Source: Occallatibacter gabretensis
GTDB taxonomy: Bacteria > Acidobacteriota > Terriglobia > Terriglobales > Acidobacteriaceae
Length of the DNA: 64,000 bases
Assembly (NCBI RefSeq): GCF_001449115.1
Contig: NZ_LAIJ01000009.1
Span: 62,001-126,000 of the forward strand
Reading direction: 5' to 3'
Position numbers and translations under genes: made by a program. Shown here one piece after another: positions 9,481 through 17,997 of the stretch. How positions within the stretch are numbered: the stretch's first letter is position 1; each line of letters opens with the position of its first letter. Under the pieces are notes generated by a model that saw nothing but the letters and a program-made list of their open reading frames with translations, had not been told where the DNA came from and did not search any database.

Positions 9481-10341
9481 ATGAGCAAAAATACCAGTAA
9501 ACATCTGGATGGATTTTTGAGAAAAATCGTCCCCTCTGTTTCCCTCCTCACTCATAATTTTTTCTTCAAGTGTTTTGCAAATATGGCAGATTTGCCGACG
9601 AAGATAATTGTTCCGGAGTTTAGGAATCTTCCTCCGAATCATTTGCGGATACGGATTGGTGTGGGAAATCGCATTTTTTCCAACCAAATGAGGTACCTCA
9701 ATACATACTCTTTCTGGATGTATTGCTTGTCAGAGGGGTATATCACCCTGAACTCGTCCATCATCGACATCGGATGTGGTTGTGGACGTTATGCGCATCC
9801 GCTCCGCGACTACGAATTCAAACAAAGCAGGTTTACCGGGCGCTACCTCGGCGTAGATATCGATCAAGAACAACTCAAGTGGTGCTCGGAGAACTTTGAT
9901 GCGCAGCGTTTTCGCTTTGTCCACTCCACGCATGCCAGCAAATCGTATAACACAACCGGATCCAGCCAAAGCATGACACTTCCGAAAGAGGATCAAAGTG
10001 TTGACTTTGTATTCTCCAGCTCGCTTTTGACTCATCTCCTCGAGACGGAATTACGCAATTATCTTCAGGAGACGTTCCGTGTATTGAAGCCTGGCGGACA
10101 TATGTTGATGACCTGTTTCTGTCTAGACTATCCTCCGGCCACAATGGGGTCGCGTCATACGTTCAGCCACGCCATAGGAAATTCCCGGGTAGAAACTCTC
10201 GAAGTTCCGGAGGCTGCAGTTGCCTATACGGAGGCTTTTTTTCTGGAGACAGCAAAGAACATCGGTTTCAAGTCGGCGAGGATCATCGGAGTGGTTCCAA
10301 ATACTGACGAAATTCAGTCCATCTTCTTAGCAGAAAAGTAA
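9481..10341 (+). CDS. class I SAM-dependent methyltransferase
   Basis: A 286-residue protein with the Rossmann methyltransferase core in its middle: motif I IIDIGCGCGRYAHPL (94-108), the acidic end of strand 2 GVDIDQEQLKW, motif II-like VDFVFSSSLLTHLLE and motif III LKPGGHMLMTCFCL. The ~90 residues before motif I and the last ~60 show no recognised domain. It would transfer a methyl group from SAM, probably to a sugar or lipid of the surface glycan judging by its neighbours; the acceptor is unknown. Base composition is lower in GC than in flanking housekeeping genes. The start at 9481 (ATG) is plausible but not backed by a strong Shine-Dalgarno. Confidence 0.82.
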   Translation: MSKNTSKHLDGFLRKIVPSVSLLTHNFFFKCFANMADLPTKIIVPEFRNLPPNHLRIRIGVGNRIFSNQMRYLNTYSFWMYCLSEGYITLNSSIIDIGCGCGRYAHPLRDYEFKQSRFTGRYLGVDIDQEQLKWCSENFDAQRFRFVHSTHASKSYNTTGSSQSMTLPKEDQSVDFVFSSSLLTHLLETELRNYLQETFRVLKPGGHMLMTCFCLDYPPATMGSRHTFSHAIGNSRVETLEVPEAAVAYTEAFFLETAKNIGFKSARIIGVVPNTDEIQSIFLAEK

Positions 10342-10866
10342 GCGCCAGTGAAAACGATTTGAAGGCGAGCCAAAGACGAGCACTGCCATGTGTGCTTCGA
10401 TCTCCCCCAATTGATTTTATCGTCGAGGGTCGAGGCACACGGGACTAATGATGCACTGCAAGACTTGCCACAGAAATAAGCCGCGGAAGCGATCACGGGG
10501 TCGATGAGCAGCCGCGAGGTTCGATCGACCGCATGAACACAACCACACAGCGAAGCGGTGGTTCACTGAAATGCTCCGCTCACAACCTCCGAAAATGACC
10601 AACACCGACGCTTGTAAAGGCAGAGCACCATACTGACAACCTTCCATTGGCTTATCTTTTTGACTCCGGCATGCCCGTCCATGCACGTTCATCATGGGCT
10701 GAATCGAGGCATGAACCGTGAGTTTCTGTTGGACATTTACCAATCATTTTCAAATTAAATATAAAGTGGCGACATCTAGTCGACATATGCATTGAGCTTG
10801 CGTTCTGGTCGGTCTGCAAATCAGAAGCTGCGCACGTTGTTTCTGAATTTCGGACTCGACTGTCTG
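10342..10866. other. 525-base spacer without a recognisable gene
   Basis: Short open frames on both strands (for example 10417-10743 minus) encode low-complexity, Cys/Arg/His-rich peptides unlike any family I know and have no Shine-Dalgarno. It may be decayed DNA in the glycan island; no transposase motif could be read. Confidence 0.45.
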
Positions 10867-11862
10867 TCAAGTATTGAGCTGTTTTGCCAGCTTGATACCT
10901 TCCTTCCAGTGGCGAACCCGGGAGCTATCACCGCGTCGCAACATGGCTGCGACGCGGTAATAGCTCAAATATGCAAAGCTTAGAACAGCCGAGTGGAGAG
11001 CTCCGCAGTGTTTATGGATGTAAAGCGCATGGTTGCGAACGGCATAGTAACGCTGAAATGGTGAGTTCAACCCTGTCAGACTGCTAACCTTGTGCCATAA
11101 CTTAGCTCTTGGGGCTAGAAACATCCGGAGACCGGCTCGGAGGGCGCGGACCGCAAAATCAGCGTCCTCCCAGTACGTAAAAAACGTTTCATCTAGCAGT
11201 CCGACGCGGGCAAACACATCCCGGCGCGCAAGAATAGCAGAGCCAGGGGCAAACTCGATCCTTTGATCTCTGTCAAATTGTTCCCGGTGAAACTTGCTCA
11301 TCCCCAGATGGACAGGACGGTATCCAAAGAGACGCTGTAACCGTCCCCCTGCTGCCCAGATGACATTAGGTGGATCGAAATAATACGTCAGCGGAGCTAT
11401 GAGGTCCGCATTGTTACCAACGAGACTTTTTACCAACTCTGCGAAGAACTCTGGCGAGAACGAGACATCGTTGTTCAGTAACAAGATATATTCGCATCCA
11501 TCGGCAATCGCTTGCCTTATTCCCTGGTTTGTAGCAGCAGCGAACCCCAGATTCTCTTCGTTTCTCGTTACCACCATGTTTGCGCCAAAGCTGGCGCAAA
11601 CCACTCCTGATTGGTCCTTTGAGGCATTGTCAACTGCATACACGGTGAAGCCGTTATAGGTTTGCTTTTTGAGCGACTCCAGGAAGTCAGGGAGAACCCG
11701 TTCACTGTTGAACAGAACGGTGGCCACGCCTATTCTGCCAGGCTCATGCACCTGACTACGTTCACAACTTTGAAATGGATAGGAATCCGATGAGCGATTG
11801 TGCAAAGTATCCAATCTTATGCAGCGCAGTAGGGCTGAGTGAACTGGCGCAGGAGAACACAA
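10867..11862 (-). CDS. family 2 glycosyltransferase (WbbL/rhamnosyltransferase-like)
   Basis: A GT-A fold glycosyltransferase of up to 331 residues. Residues ~44 onward carry VATVLFNSE, VDNASKD (78-84), NEENLGFAAATNQGI and LLLNNDV (127-133, the DXD-equivalent), then the C-terminal acceptor-site motif FFTYWEDADFAVRALRAG. It probably adds a deoxyhexose such as rhamnose to a lipid-linked glycan at the inner face of the membrane. The first ~37 residues, from a TTG at 11862, have no family counterpart; a GTG at 11751 gives a more usual N-terminus, so the start is uncertain. Near the 3' end the coding sequence contains a 19-bp hairpin (10922-10966). Confidence 0.85.
   Translation of the reverse strand: MCSPAPVHSALLRCIRLDTLHNRSSDSYPFQSCERSQVHEPGRIGVATVLFNSERVLPDFLESLKKQTYNGFTVYAVDNASKDQSGVVCASFGANMVVTRNEENLGFAAATNQGIRQAIADGCEYILLLNNDVSFSPEFFAELVKSLVGNNADLIAPLTYYFDPPNVIWAAGGRLQRLFGYRPVHLGMSKFHREQFDRDQRIEFAPGSAILARRDVFARVGLLDETFFTYWEDADFAVRALRAGLRMFLAPRAKLWHKVSSLTGLNSPFQRYYAVRNHALYIHKHCGALHSAVLSFAYLSYYRVAAMLRRGDSSRVRHWKEGIKLAKQLNT
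10922..10966 (-). repeat. 19-bp hairpin inside the glycosyltransferase coding sequence
   Basis: Left arm GAGCTATCACCGCGTCGCA (10922-10940) and right arm TGCGACGCGGTAATAGCTC (10948-10966) are reverse complements except for one position, with a 7-base loop. In the minus-strand mRNA that exception is a G-U wobble, so the RNA stem is continuous over 19 pairs. It covers codons about 18 to 32 before the stop codon. Confidence 0.85.
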
Positions 11863-12151
11863 AGTCGAATAGCGGCTCGTTGCAGCCTATTTCTTCCACT
11901 GGCCTAGATTCCTGCAGGGGCGGCGCGGGAATCAGCTTCAGTGTTCTTCAAGCCGGACTATCCGCCCCCTGATATGATCCTATTCCAGCTTCTAGATTGA
12001 CGGGGGAATGAACCTGCCGTCAAGCATACCCTCTGCCTTCAAACCAGAACTGGCCGCTCATCGAAGTCTGCCGAAGGTTGACAATAATAACTAATTCATA
12101 CTGAATGAGTTGCACTAATCGTATGCTGATTTTCAAGACAACAGCCTTACG

Positions 12152-12967
12152 TTAGGATTCCGCCTCCAGAAATTCATCCATCCAAGGCACCAGTGGAGCT
12201 AGGCCAGTACTCTCCATATGCGTAGATAGAGTGGGCATGGGAGACCACAGGCGGTATCTACGGGTGAACAGGATATTGCGCCATCCCCAAAGCCAGGTCT
12301 TAGCCCATATTTTTAGCCGCACCGTGTCTGCCGCGTGTACCTTGAGGCTCATCAGTTCTGTCTTCTGTGTGAGCGCTAACCATAGCGAGTAGTCCATATT
12401 GCCATGGGAGTAACTGCGCATCAGTGGCTCTGTCGCTCGAAGTACCTCGCGGCTGGTCATGAAGGTAAGGCATGTTGAACTAGCTTCGCGCCAGTGCCGC
12501 TTTCCTGACGCTATTACCCGGTGCCGTTCATACACGGAGCTGGTGTAGTAACTATCCGGATGATCGTAGGGGGTGATGAAATCCACATCGGATCGACTTC
12601 TAGCAAATTCCACCATCTCAGCAAGAGCGTCGGGGCGATAGAAGTAGTCGTCTTCTGCAAACATGACGAGGTCAGCCTCCTCTTGCTCTAGCAGAAGGTC
12701 AATCTGGCGTCCCCAGGTGTGCAGGTTCCCGATTCTGTGAGTCTCCATAATTTCCAACTCATCCGGCGAAAAGATGCTGCGAAAGAGATCAACATACTCG
12801 GATGGACATCCATCCAAGAGTGCCCACACTTTGAAGCGGAGCCCTCCAAGGGCGCGGCGAAATGACCGAAGGCATAGTCGCGAAAGCTCTAATTTGCTAT
12901 CAGAATGAAACGCAGGAACCTTCGATATTCCCGGATAGATACGGTAAGCAATCGCAATATCTTTCAT
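12152..12967 (-). CDS. glycosyltransferase family 2-like protein
   Basis: From the ATG at 12967 the protein has 271 residues and opens MKDIAIAYRIYPGISKVPAF, as expected of a nucleotide-sugar-binding strand. It contains KVWALLDGCP, an acidic cluster MFAEDDYFYRPDALAEMVEF in the position of the DXD metal-binding motif, and TPYDHPDSYYTSS. The frame is open 26 codons further upstream but that extension is unlike the family. It presumably transfers a sugar onto the surface glycan; donor and acceptor are unknown. It is separated from both neighbours by nearly 300 bases, so it has its own transcription signals or is a recent insertion. Confidence 0.75.
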   Translation of the reverse strand: MKDIAIAYRIYPGISKVPAFHSDSKLELSRLCLRSFRRALGGLRFKVWALLDGCPSEYVDLFRSIFSPDELEIMETHRIGNLHTWGRQIDLLLEQEEADLVMFAEDDYFYRPDALAEMVEFARSRSDVDFITPYDHPDSYYTSSVYERHRVIASGKRHWREASSTCLTFMTSREVLRATEPLMRSYSHGNMDYSLWLALTQKTELMSLKVHAADTVRLKIWAKTWLWGWRNILFTRRYRLWSPMPTLSTHMESTGLAPLVPWMDEFLEAES

Positions 12968-13264
12968 GATGTCGATTAATCCCCTGCTGCGTAGAAGACG
13001 TAGTGATGCATATGCGAATACTATAGAATCTTCCAATACAGACACAATTTTGACGTTCCCTCAAATAGCGGGACGCGATGAAATCGCAATTGGACTGCCG
13101 CATATTTTGTACCGGCGTGTGAGCCAGTGTAGCGCAGTGTGTTTGCGCGATATGCAATCCTTTCGCTAAAAGACATCGACGATGGTCTAAGGAAACTCCA
13201 AGTGGATTGAAAACAGGATCAGATGCTAAACTGGCTCTGAAATAGCCGACGGAGCCCCTCAATA

Positions 13265-13934
13265 ATGCAATCGACGACGGATTACAACGAGTCCATTAAG
13301 TTTCCTTACGAGCTAAAGGAAAGCCGACTCAAAAAATGCGAACGCATCATAAGCAAATTATCTCCTGGAGATTGGTTGCTCAGTGGGGGACTGGGCTGCG
13401 CACTGGATCGAGAAGGGCTGGCGAGGTAGTGGCGTAGACATTGATGATGAACACATCGCAATTTCGCGTGGACGCGGCATCGAGGCGAAGCGCTGTGACC
13501 TGAATAAAGACCGTTTGCCCTTCGCAAATGAGAGTTTTGATTTGATTTTTGCTGGGGAGGTAATTGAACACCTTATCGACACCGATGCATTTCTCGACGA
13601 ACTTTACCGCTGTCTCAGAACTAATGGTCGGGTTATCATAACGAACCCAAACCTTGTGTCATTCGAAAATCGTTTGCGCGTCATGTTGGGTATCTATCCA
13701 GTGTGGGTTAACTATAATCTTTCAGGACCTGGTCATGTCAGGGCATATAGCGCTAGTGTTCTAAAGAAGCAACTGCGAGAGCATGGCTTCAAGATTTTAC
13801 TTCACAGGGGGAATTGGGTGCCATTTGTGCCGCAAAAATTTTTGAACGATATTCAATTTCCGCCATTACCCACCATGCGAGACTGGTTCCCAAATCTTTC
13901 GATGGATATCATCATGGCTACACAGCGGTTATAA
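13265..13934 (+). pseudogene. class I methyltransferase broken by a frameshift that removes the SAM-binding loop
   Basis: The N-terminal part is read from the ATG at 13265 in frame 2 (MQSTTDYNESIKFPYELKES through ...SKLSPGDWLL, ending at 13381). The remainder is in the frame beginning at 13383: VGDWAAHWIEKGWRGSGVDI, CDLNKDRLPFANESFDLIF, AGEVIEHL, LRTNGRVIITNPN. Joined, they make one ~220-residue methyltransferase, but where LLDVGCGxGDWA is expected only LL-a-VGDWA remains, so the glycine-rich motif I has lost several residues and the frame has shifted by one base. A GGAG lies upstream of 13265. The product should be inactive unless the lesion is a sequencing error. The last 183 codons alone form an open frame with a GTG, which would be easy to misannotate as an intact gene. 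Confidence 0.75.
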
Positions 13935-13944
13935 GAGACACTCC

Positions 13945-15150
13945 ATAAGGTGGCGGTTATTGCATGAACCTTTGCGTCTGCCAAAACGGCGCGGCTTCTT
14001 CTTCATTCTCCCCCGCGCTGCGGATTTGGTTCTGGTTCTATTGTCCCGCACACCAAGGTTTCCCCATCAACGCTTGGACTGCGGTATCGTCGGATCAACG
14101 CTTTTGACGCCGCTTATCCAATTCACAATGGGGACGGCCTCCTATCGCAGCCTAGACGTCATGATTGATAGGCACTGATAAAAACATCCTGAAATCCGCC
14201 GCTCTCAGCCGCCCTGTCAATCTTTGCTTCAAGATGGTATTCGAACCCTGCCTCTTCCAGCACTGCAAGGAAGCCTGAGAGACAGGACGGCTCATTTCCA
14301 ATTTTGTGATGATACTCGATGTACATTCTTGATATCCGGCCAATTTTACCGCTGGCAATCAGCTCACGAATCACGGCAAACTCGCTGCCTTCCACGTCCA
14401 GTTTGAGCAAGTCGACGGGACCGTCTATATAGTCTGAGAGCCTTCCTGCCTTCACACTAATCTCTCGAGCTTCTGAGCCGAAACGGGAAGAAGTAGCGCT
14501 CATCATCAAGCTGCCCGGGGTCTCCAACGGAATATAGAATTTTTCTATTCCTTCATGGTCCGAGAGCAACAAATTCGTGACAATGATATTGTCAAGGTGA
14601 TTCCTCTCGATATTCAACCGAAGCACCTCAAATGTTGCAGGATCAGCCTCGAACGAGTGAATACGCGCCTTCGGGTACAGCCTCTTTAGAAAAAGCGTGG
14701 CTAACCCTATATTTGCACCGCAATCGAAAATAATCGGCGCGTCATGAGTTGCTTGAAAGTAATATTCGCCTCTGACAAACACTTCAGATGCCACAATTTT
14801 GAACGAAGCGGCATCAAGATATTTGACCTCATACCCAGCCAGACGTATGTCGTGCTTACTTCGGCCGAACCCAATTGCTCTCACAATGCTCACGATCTCC
14901 ATCGGACTGTAATGCAGGTGTGATATCTCGGTTCCGCTGACCAGCAGTCTTGCTACCTTCTGAATGCTTTTCGCCAGAAAAGACGCAGGAGCTTTATCGG
15001 ACACGTGAATTAACACCTTTCATTGAGTCTTGTTCGACCGCTTATTTTCATGTCCATCGTACTATAAAATAAGCAGTTGATGCTTCCACGACCGACGACT
15101 GCGCAAGACTAAATCATAAACTCGCAATATGAATTTAACCGCCACCTTAT
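13945..15150. mobile_element. possible cassette: FkbM gene bounded by 15-bp inverted repeats
   Basis: ATAAGGTGGCGGTTA at 13945-13959 is the exact reverse complement of TAACCGCCACCTTAT at 15136-15150. The pair encloses the FkbM methyltransferase gene (14159-15016) and its flanks, about 1.2 kb. No transposase is inside and no target duplication is evident, so a mobile cassette is only one reading; chance or a diverged non-autonomous element are others. Confidence 0.35.
14159..15016 (-). CDS. FkbM family methyltransferase
   Basis: A ~285-residue protein with the FkbM pattern: IIFDCGANIGLATLFLKRLY (95-114) as motif I, HSFEADPATFEVLRLNIERN, and the family-typical VDLLKLDVEGSEFAVI. FkbM enzymes are SAM-dependent O-methyltransferases, here probably modifying a glycan hydroxyl given the location. 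Two GTG starts are possible: 15016, or 15004 four codons later, which has GAAAGGTG about nine bases upstream and is somewhat better supported. The gene stands alone between long spacers and is enclosed by 15-bp inverted repeats at 13945 and 15136. Confidence 0.87.
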   Translation of the reverse strand: MLIHVSDKAPASFLAKSIQKVARLLVSGTEISHLHYSPMEIVSIVRAIGFGRSKHDIRLAGYEVKYLDAASFKIVASEVFVRGEYYFQATHDAPIIFDCGANIGLATLFLKRLYPKARIHSFEADPATFEVLRLNIERNHLDNIIVTNLLLSDHEGIEKFYIPLETPGSLMMSATSSRFGSEAREISVKAGRLSDYIDGPVDLLKLDVEGSEFAVIRELIASGKIGRISRMYIEYHHKIGNEPSCLSGFLAVLEEAGFEYHLEAKIDRAAESGGFQDVFISAYQS

Positions 15151-15353
15151 AGAAGGTGTTTGTCGCTTTTTGCCGAAAACTGAGAGGGGGGAAGAATTCT
15201 ATTGTTTTATCGATAAACTTAAAACCTCGCTATTTCGGTACCTTTTCAATCCAGGGCAACCGAATCTCTGGTGGTCGCTAGCAGGCTGCCTCAATTCGTT
15301 ATACAGAAAATAATGCTCTCCCCTTTGCGCAGCACAAGCGCATAGGACGCGAT
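15017..15353. other. spacer between two methyltransferase genes
   Basis: 337 AT-rich bases with no convincing coding frame. It contains the right-hand 15-bp inverted repeat (15136-15150), overlapped by a small hairpin CACCTT-ATAG-AAGGTG followed after eight bases by TTTTT, which could act as a weak plus-strand terminator. Confidence 0.5.
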
Positions 15354-16040
15354 CTATGAATGGATTGGAGGTATAGCTGAGGAGTTGGCGATTTTCGCCA
15401 AATAGAGAAACTGCAACGCGAAAAGACCCGGAGCCAACTCGCTCGTGAAACGATCGATCCGGATCCCCAACTTACCAATCAATGGCCGAAGCGGTTTGAT
15501 CAGTGGAAATTGGCCATCACACCTGCGCATCACAATTTCGTATCCAGATTCGCGGAGCAATTCGGCCGATGAGTAGAGATCGAAGAATCGAAAGTGCGTA
15601 CGGTCTAGTATGCCCCAATCGGTGTACCGCCATCTGCCCAACATAAACTGAATGCGCTGCCACCAAAAGACCACATTTGGCAACGCCACTACAATTACCC
15701 CATTTGGTTTCAAGATGCTCCTGACTTGCATCAGAAATTCATCCGGACGATACAGGTGTTCGAGCACATGGCTCATCACGACGCAGTCGAATCGTCCAAG
15801 CACAGTCAGGTCGAAGTTATTGAGATCGGCACAGTAGACCGCAGAAAGACGTTTCTCGGCCAGGGTAGCTTCTTCACTGGAATACGTAATGCCGACCACC
15901 TCCCGCTCGCGCTCATTCCGCAAGACTTCACCAAAGCCGCCTGTACCACAGCCTACGTCGAGAATGCGATTCGCCGAAATAGGGACGTAGGAAAGAAGCG
16001 CATCATTGACGCCGCTGTAGATGGTGAGAGGTTGACCCAT
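15354..16040 (-). CDS. class I SAM-dependent methyltransferase
   Basis: A 228-residue methyltransferase beginning MGQPLTIYSGVNDALLSYVP. Motif I is RILDVGCGTGGFGEVL (25-40), followed by VVGITYSSEEATLAEKRL, FDCVVMSHVLEHLYRPDEFL (motif II and the following helix) and LKPNGVIVVALPNVVFWW (motif III). The C-terminal third (HFRFFDLYSSAELLRESGYE) resembles sugar or lipid methyltransferases found in O-antigen clusters. It lies downstream of the flippase gene on the same strand (83-base gap) and may share its transcript. Confidence 0.87.
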   Translation of the reverse strand: MGQPLTIYSGVNDALLSYVPISANRILDVGCGTGGFGEVLRNEREREVVGITYSSEEATLAEKRLSAVYCADLNNFDLTVLGRFDCVVMSHVLEHLYRPDEFLMQVRSILKPNGVIVVALPNVVFWWQRIQFMLGRWRYTDWGILDRTHFRFFDLYSSAELLRESGYEIVMRRCDGQFPLIKPLRPLIGKLGIRIDRFTSELAPGLFALQFLYLAKIANSSAIPPIHS

Positions 16041-16123
16041 TTAAATTCTATCCTCCGGTCCGACTGTTTTCGCTCTATAAGCTCGACACTGGGTCAAAGC
16101 ACGGTTTGCTGTGGGATGCCACA

Positions 16124-17677
16124 TCACTTAAGCACCTTACTTCGAGCGAGGGAGCATAGCTTTCTTCTCTCGCTCGAAGTCATTCCCATCCTCCAGAGGA
16201 TAAGGATGGTTGCAACTCCTGCTATGCTGACGAGCGTAGCTCTCAGCCACGGCTGCGGAAAGTCGCTCAAATTGTTCCATGCCAAAGCACATAGAATGGC
16301 TGGTATCCCACAGGCAAGCGGACCAAGCAATGAACGGTAGAGGTAGTGCATCGGTCTGAGGTCTACGCTCTTGCTTCGAGGAATGGTGTAAACAAGGTGG
16401 CCTCCGAGACTGATGAAAGAACCTATCAAGGTTCCCCATGCCACGCCGGCTGCTCCCAGCCAGTGCACAAGCAGCACACTCGCGCTGAGATTCACAACTC
16501 CTTCGATGAGGGGAACCAGAATTATCTTGCGCTGTTCGCCGGTCCCAATCATTGCAATGATGTAGGGACTTACGCAGATCCGGATTATATTCGCGGCAAC
16601 TAGAATCTGAAGCAGTGACGCGGCATGGAGCGCATATGCCGGACCGACCCAGATGCGCAGAAGGGGTCTGGCCGCAATCATCATGAAAATACCTACCGCA
16701 AGAAGCGCGAGCATTAAAACCCGTGTCGATGTGGCTACCATCTCGCCGAGGCCTGTCCGGTCATTGCGCGCATGAAGAACCGCTGCAGGAGAGCCCAGGG
16801 CCCCATATAATGCACCAAAAAGCCCGTTAAAAAACGTTACGAGAGTAGCTGCAACAGCGTAGTATGCGACCTCGTTAAAGCGATATATACCAACAATGGT
16901 GAGGTCCAGGCCAGTGACGAACAACATGCCAATAGACCACACACTCAGACTCGTACAATAGTCGAGAATCTCCCGCACGCTGGGCCACGATAGTTGCGAT
17001 AGTGAGATTGTTACCGCCGGCAGCAGTCTGCGAGTCATTACGAACAGGGTCACCATAGCTGCCACATTAACTGCAGCCGTGACAGCCCCCATCGAAACCA
17101 GATTTCCCCCGAGCCGCACGGCAAACACGACGAGAGCGGCACTCAACAGGCGCGATATTCCAATTACCGCGGCTGGAACTTCATTGCGTTGCAGTCCTAC
17201 AAATGTACTGGAAAATGCCGAGCCGGGCAGGCCAAATGCCAATGATCCGCCTACGAGCAAGAGCGTTACACGCGTCTGGAGGATGAGTTGCTCATTGAGC
17301 TGATGGAACAGATTGGGAAGCAGCGCGATTACTATACAGATAGTAAGAGCCGCCAGGATTGCCAGCGCGGAAAGCATAACAAATGCCGAACTGACAATAC
17401 GGTTCCGCTGAATCAGATCACCGCGTTCTGTCGAATGCGCAACAAATCGGCCGATTGCGGTCTGGATTCCGAAGTCGAAATATCCAACGTATGCGCCTAG
17501 TTGCAGAACCAAGGACCAGGCACCGAATGCTTCGCTCGACATGGACCGTGTGAGGAATGGAGGGAGAAACACTGCTACGATCGAAGCTGCACTGCCACGT
17601 GCGATATTGGCGATCGCATTCTTCACCACAATGAGTCGCTCGTGAGTCCTCGTTCTTGTGGAAGAGCCAACCGTCAT
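16124..17677 (-). CDS. Wzx-like polysaccharide flippase (MOP superfamily)
   Basis: A 517-residue polytopic protein with about twelve to fourteen hydrophobic helices, starting with a short polar N-terminus then VKNAIANIARGSAASIVAVF. It contains family-typical stretches such as RSMSSEAFGAWSLVLQLGAY, IGRFVAHSTERGD and ILVAANIIRICVSPYIIAMI. Wzx-type flippases move undecaprenyl-linked repeat units from the inner to the outer face of the cytoplasmic membrane; a lipid-II-type or teichoic-type MOP flippase is less likely given neighbouring glycosyltransferases and Wzz. ATG at 17677 has only a weak purine-rich site upstream. Confidence 0.85.
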   Translation of the reverse strand: MTVGSSTRTRTHERLIVVKNAIANIARGSAASIVAVFLPPFLTRSMSSEAFGAWSLVLQLGAYVGYFDFGIQTAIGRFVAHSTERGDLIQRNRIVSSAFVMLSALAILAALTICIVIALLPNLFHQLNEQLILQTRVTLLLVGGSLAFGLPGSAFSSTFVGLQRNEVPAAVIGISRLLSAALVVFAVRLGGNLVSMGAVTAAVNVAAMVTLFVMTRRLLPAVTISLSQLSWPSVREILDYCTSLSVWSIGMLFVTGLDLTIVGIYRFNEVAYYAVAATLVTFFNGLFGALYGALGSPAAVLHARNDRTGLGEMVATSTRVLMLALLAVGIFMMIAARPLLRIWVGPAYALHAASLLQILVAANIIRICVSPYIIAMIGTGEQRKIILVPLIEGVVNLSASVLLVHWLGAAGVAWGTLIGSFISLGGHLVYTIPRSKSVDLRPMHYLYRSLLGPLACGIPAILCALAWNNLSDFPQPWLRATLVSIAGVATILILWRMGMTSSERRKLCSLARSKVLK

Positions 17678-17997
17678 TTGTCTCTAAATTCTCATCTCAA
17701 TTTTAGCAAACAGAGTTTGTGGTGATCGCGCACTGCAGCTATTCATTTTGCGCCGACGGTTCTCCATGTTAGAAGTGCTCTTCAGAATTCACCTTCGAAT
17801 AGAAATGAACACGAAGGCTTCAAGCAGAAGGATAGACCTCCATTACATAATGGTAAATTTGAACTACAAGCAGATTCAAGAAGATGCCGACGGAAGCCCG
17901 CATAAACACTTCACATTGATAGCGTGAGCGTTTCCAAGAAGGTTAATATAGCCTAGATGACAGCTGGGTAGAGATCCCCAACGGAAGGACAAGATCA
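17678..17997. other. divergent intergenic region between flippase and polymerase genes
   Basis: 320 bases between two divergent genes, so promoters for both are expected here; none could be fixed with confidence. The right end has GGAAGGA ten bases before the TTG start at 17998. Confidence 0.5.

Noticed and set aside
10417..10743. 109-codon minus-strand frame in the spacer before the glycosyltransferase
   Set aside because: No Shine-Dalgarno, odd composition and no recognisable motif; not supported as a gene or transposase remnant.
13960..14178. 72-codon plus-strand frame after the broken methyltransferase
   Set aside because: No ribosome site, overlaps the 3' end of the FkbM gene, and the composition is not protein-like.
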